Source: Symploca sp. SIO1C2 (lineage in GTDB: Bacteria > Cyanobacteriota > Cyanobacteriia > Cyanobacteriales > Coleofasciculaceae). From it: a DNA stretch of 64,000 bases. The number at the start of each line of letters is the position of its first letter. The first letter of the stretch is position 1. Where the stretch lies: NCBI GenBank assembly GCA_010672925.1, contig JAAHFP010000033.1, positions 1 through 64,000 of the forward strand. Direction: 5' to 3'. The notes beneath the pieces were generated by a model, which worked only from the letters and a program-made list of their open reading frames with translations, made no database searches and was not told the origin of the DNA. Position numbers and translations under genes: made by a program. Below are positions 62,378 through 64,000 of this stretch, in pieces.

Positions 62378-62472
62378 CCGGGGTAGGTGTTAGGTATTAA
62401 CTTTAATCTTAACTCAAAACTTGTTACTTGTTACTTCCTCAAATATTTTCATTTGAGAGATTCTCCCAAACC

Positions 62473-63036
62473 CTAGATGGTGCCCCTAACTTTGCCCATT
62501 AAACCTAGAACAAAAATAGTACCCAGTCCAAAAATAGTAGCTGGTTCAGGAACCGTTTGGGCTGTTACTTCTTTGGCCACAGCGTAGTGTAGCCCAAAAG
62601 AACCGCTGCTTCCTAGACTACTCAACTCGTTGCCTCCCATATTTGGTAATCCAACAGCAACAGAATTGATTTGGGTTGCAGTAAGGTCATAAACAAATAA
62701 GGGTGAAGTTCCTCCGAATAAGGGATTGGTACTGCCAAACTCATCAAAAGGAGTAGAGCAGGAAGAACCCTCAAATGGACCATTACAGTTATATACTTGA
62801 CTAGCTGCTTCAAAGGCAGGCACAAGGTCGGTTTGAACTCCGGTGTACCAGGGTTGTGCCTCAAATACAGCTTGCAAATCTGGGCTTATATTACTACTAT
62901 CAAAAGTATCAAATTCAAAACTAATTTCAAACGTAACGCCATTTAACTCTATATTTGGTAATGCTGCTGCTGCTTCTGTTAAACAGATACCAATCATTGC
63001 TGAACCTGCTAGTACAGATAGACTATGCTTTAACAT
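62473..63036 (-). CDS. PEP-CTERM sorting-domain secreted protein
   Basis: A 187-residue protein with an N-terminal signal peptide (LSVLAGSAMIGICLTEAAAA) and a C-terminal PEP-CTERM tail VPEPATIFGLGTIFVLGLMG followed by KVRG. That tail is a target of the exosortase sorting system and predicts surface or matrix location. The central part has two cysteines close together (YNCNGPFEGSSCSTPF). No exosortase gene is in the window. Function unknown. Confidence 0.88.
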   Translation of the reverse strand: MLKHSLSVLAGSAMIGICLTEAAAALPNIELNGVTFEISFEFDTFDSSNISPDLQAVFEAQPWYTGVQTDLVPAFEAASQVYNCNGPFEGSSCSTPFDEFGSTNPLFGGTSPLFVYDLTATQINSVAVGLPNMGGNELSSLGSSGSFGLHYAVAKEVTAQTVPEPATIFGLGTIFVLGLMGKVRGTI

Positions 63037-63083
63037 AAATTCCCTGGATTTGATAATCTACTTGCAATATAGCAATTCGCTGA

Positions 63084-63250
63084 GAGAGGGGAGGGAAGAG
63101 AAGACAAGGGAGACAAGGGAGACAAGGAGGACAAGGAGGACAAGGAGGACAAGGAGGACAAGGGAGACAAGGAGGACAAGGAGGATAAGGAAGATATTGA
63201 CAATTCCCAATTCTCAATTCTCAATTCTCAATTCTTAATTCTCAATTCTC
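63084..63250. repeat. STRR tracts GACAAGGAG and CAATTCT
   Basis: 63093-63188 is about eleven units of GGACAAGGA/GAGACAAGG. 63199-63248 is CAATTCTCAATTCTTAATTC-type and ends close to the CHAT gene's stop. Frames crossing them are repetitive. Confidence 0.88.
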
Positions 63251-63253
63251 CCT

Positions 63254-64000
63254 TTACCAAGGACTACCAATCATGGTGAAGGCTGACCAAAATAGAGGAT
63301 GGGAAAGATTTTGATCTCCTAACTGAGCTAATTCTGGTGGTAGGGGCACTACTTGAGAGGGAGTTACTAGCTTACCGTCTTCTAGCCTGACTTCCCCTTT
63401 GAGCATCGCTAGTTGAGCACGACGCAGCGCTTCTGCCTTAATTGGTGCTTTTCTCAACTCTTCGTAGAAGTTTGTCATCAAAGCCATGGTTCCCTCATCA
63501 TTAACAAACCACAAACTCGCTAGGGCTGACTTGACTCCCGCTTGTACCCCTAACCCCGCAAACCCTAACTCTACTTCTTCACTACCTTGTGCTGTTTGAC
63601 AGGCACTGAGTACCAACAACTCTACTGGGGGTTGATGCCACCCCAATTGCCGCAGTTGATCTAATCTGAGTTTGCTATTCCATAATTGGATATAAGAATC
63701 TCCGGGTATGATCGGTTCAAAAAAGGCATGGGTAGCTAGGTGGATAATACCAAAAGGCTTTTGGCTGCGCTGCCGTTTGAGGTTATCGAGGGTAAAACCT
63801 TCATTGAGGAAAGACTTTCCTTGCCACAAACTATCGGTAACTACTGACAACTCTACTGGCACGGCTGCTAAAGAGCGATGTTCGGTAAAATCTGACGCTC
63901 CCATCGCTAGCACTTGGAAGTTTTGAATATTTTCGTAGCGAGTATCGGTTAAACTGATACTGGGCATTAAACCGACGCTGTAATCTTCTACTAAAAAGTT
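63254..64000 (-). CDS. CHAT-domain protease, C-terminal part (gene continues past the window)
   Basis: Only the last about 248 residues are in the window; the frame is open to base 64000. The catalytic His is in GIIHLATHAFFEP and the Cys in LVLSACQTAQGSEE, the two hallmarks of CHAT peptidases (caspase-like fold). LGVQAGVKSALASLWFVNDEGTMALM and HPLFWSAFTMIGSPW close the domain. CHAT proteins in cyanobacteria often carry N-terminal TPRs, which would lie outside the window. Some act in defence or programmed cell death; this one has no decisive partner here. Confidence 0.9.
   Translation of the reverse strand, partial: NFLVEDYSVGLMPSISLTDTRYENIQNFQVLAMGASDFTEHRSLAAVPVELSVVTDSLWQGKSFLNEGFTLDNLKRQRSQKPFGIIHLATHAFFEPIIPGDSYIQLWNSKLRLDQLRQLGWHQPPVELLVLSACQTAQGSEEVELGFAGLGVQAGVKSALASLWFVNDEGTMALMTNFYEELRKAPIKAEALRRAQLAMLKGEVRLEDGKLVTPSQVVPLPPELAQLGDQNLSHPLFWSAFTMIGSPW

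Larger units (their letters stand above)
61902..62472. other. Repeat-rich gap around the second 78-bp copy
   Basis: About 570 bases holding GGGGCGGGTTTAGGG (62013-62027) with a partial complement at 62067, a short frame at 62122-62250 that I do not believe is a gene, the 78-bp copy B and the hairpin at 62347. Confidence 0.6.

Noticed and set aside
63023-63238. Open frames over GACAAGGAG repeats, suspected array
   Set aside because: No spacers of constant length between repeats, so not a CRISPR; simply tandem STRR.
1-64000. tRNA, rRNA, CRISPR arrays, complete transposases
   Set aside because: I looked for the typical motifs and saw none that I could support; covariance searches were not possible.

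Overview
The window is from a cyanobacterium, most likely a filamentous one with a repeat-rich genome. The sequence shows many HIP1-type GCGATCGC octamers. It is packed with short tandemly repeated sequences (STRR-like) and small palindromes such as TGTAGAGACG...CGTCTCTACA. Many of the proteins are families I associate with cyanobacteria (DUF6464, Uma2, UPF0175/DUF3368 pairs, XisH, CHAT, NB-ARC/TPR, PEP-CTERM). I cannot name the species. I see no rRNA, tRNA, CRISPR array or intact transposase gene.

Layout. 0.2-10.2 kb is mostly housekeeping: ispD, a family-9 glycosyltransferase, lnt, a NifU-like protein, a membrane protein, an FGE-like protein, an SsuABC/TauABC-type uptake operon and a DUF6464 protein. 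10.4-27 kb mixes an apparent speD remnant, an alcohol dehydrogenase, a GT39-like glycosyltransferase, a VapBC-like pair, recQ, an S9 peptidase, a GNAT acetyltransferase, an xisH remnant, a UPF0175/DUF3368 pair, Uma2 and a membrane-anchored subtilase. 27-36 kb holds a membrane patatin, an RTX-type protein and a two-gene STAND-like module with a degenerate P-loop. 36.5-42.5 kb is a tight four-gene operon: a coiled-coil protein, a roadblock-like/BON/OmpA membrane protein, a Rab-like small GTPase and a PAS-GAF class III cyclase. 42.7-52.4 kb holds a nuclease-like protein, a VOC protein, a candidate small RNA, HU, a GHL10-type hydrolase, a UvrD-like helicase, an FKBP isomerase and an SDR. 53.4-57.0 kb is one 1205-residue AmtB-histidine kinase-receiver-cyclase fusion. 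58-64 kb looks defence-related: an NB-ARC/TPR protein interrupted by TGA, an operon of antitoxin, RelE-like toxin and Shedu-like nuclease, a DUF2281 antitoxin, a PEP-CTERM protein and the C-terminal part of a CHAT protease.

Working together. Two class III cyclases sit in different signalling contexts. One is fused to an ammonium-transporter sensor. The other is the last gene of the GTPase/OmpA operon, which I consider the best candidate for a little-described system, possibly linking the cell envelope to cAMP through a small GTPase. The two STAND-type genes (34-35 kb and 58 kb) share the same N-terminal domain although their ATPase parts differ in integrity.

Repeats. The intergenic STRRs also lie inside genes, in frame and in hydrophilic linkers (lnt, the AmtB-kinase fusion, the OmpA protein, the 15.9-17.0 kb protein), or supply the N-termini of genes (S9 peptidase, UvrD-like helicase). 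MITE-like elements are at 24.2 kb (with an apparent 5-bp target duplication) and 57.9 kb. Near-identical direct repeats flank a small gene at 15.3 kb and the Shedu/toxin cassette at 60.3-62.3 kb.
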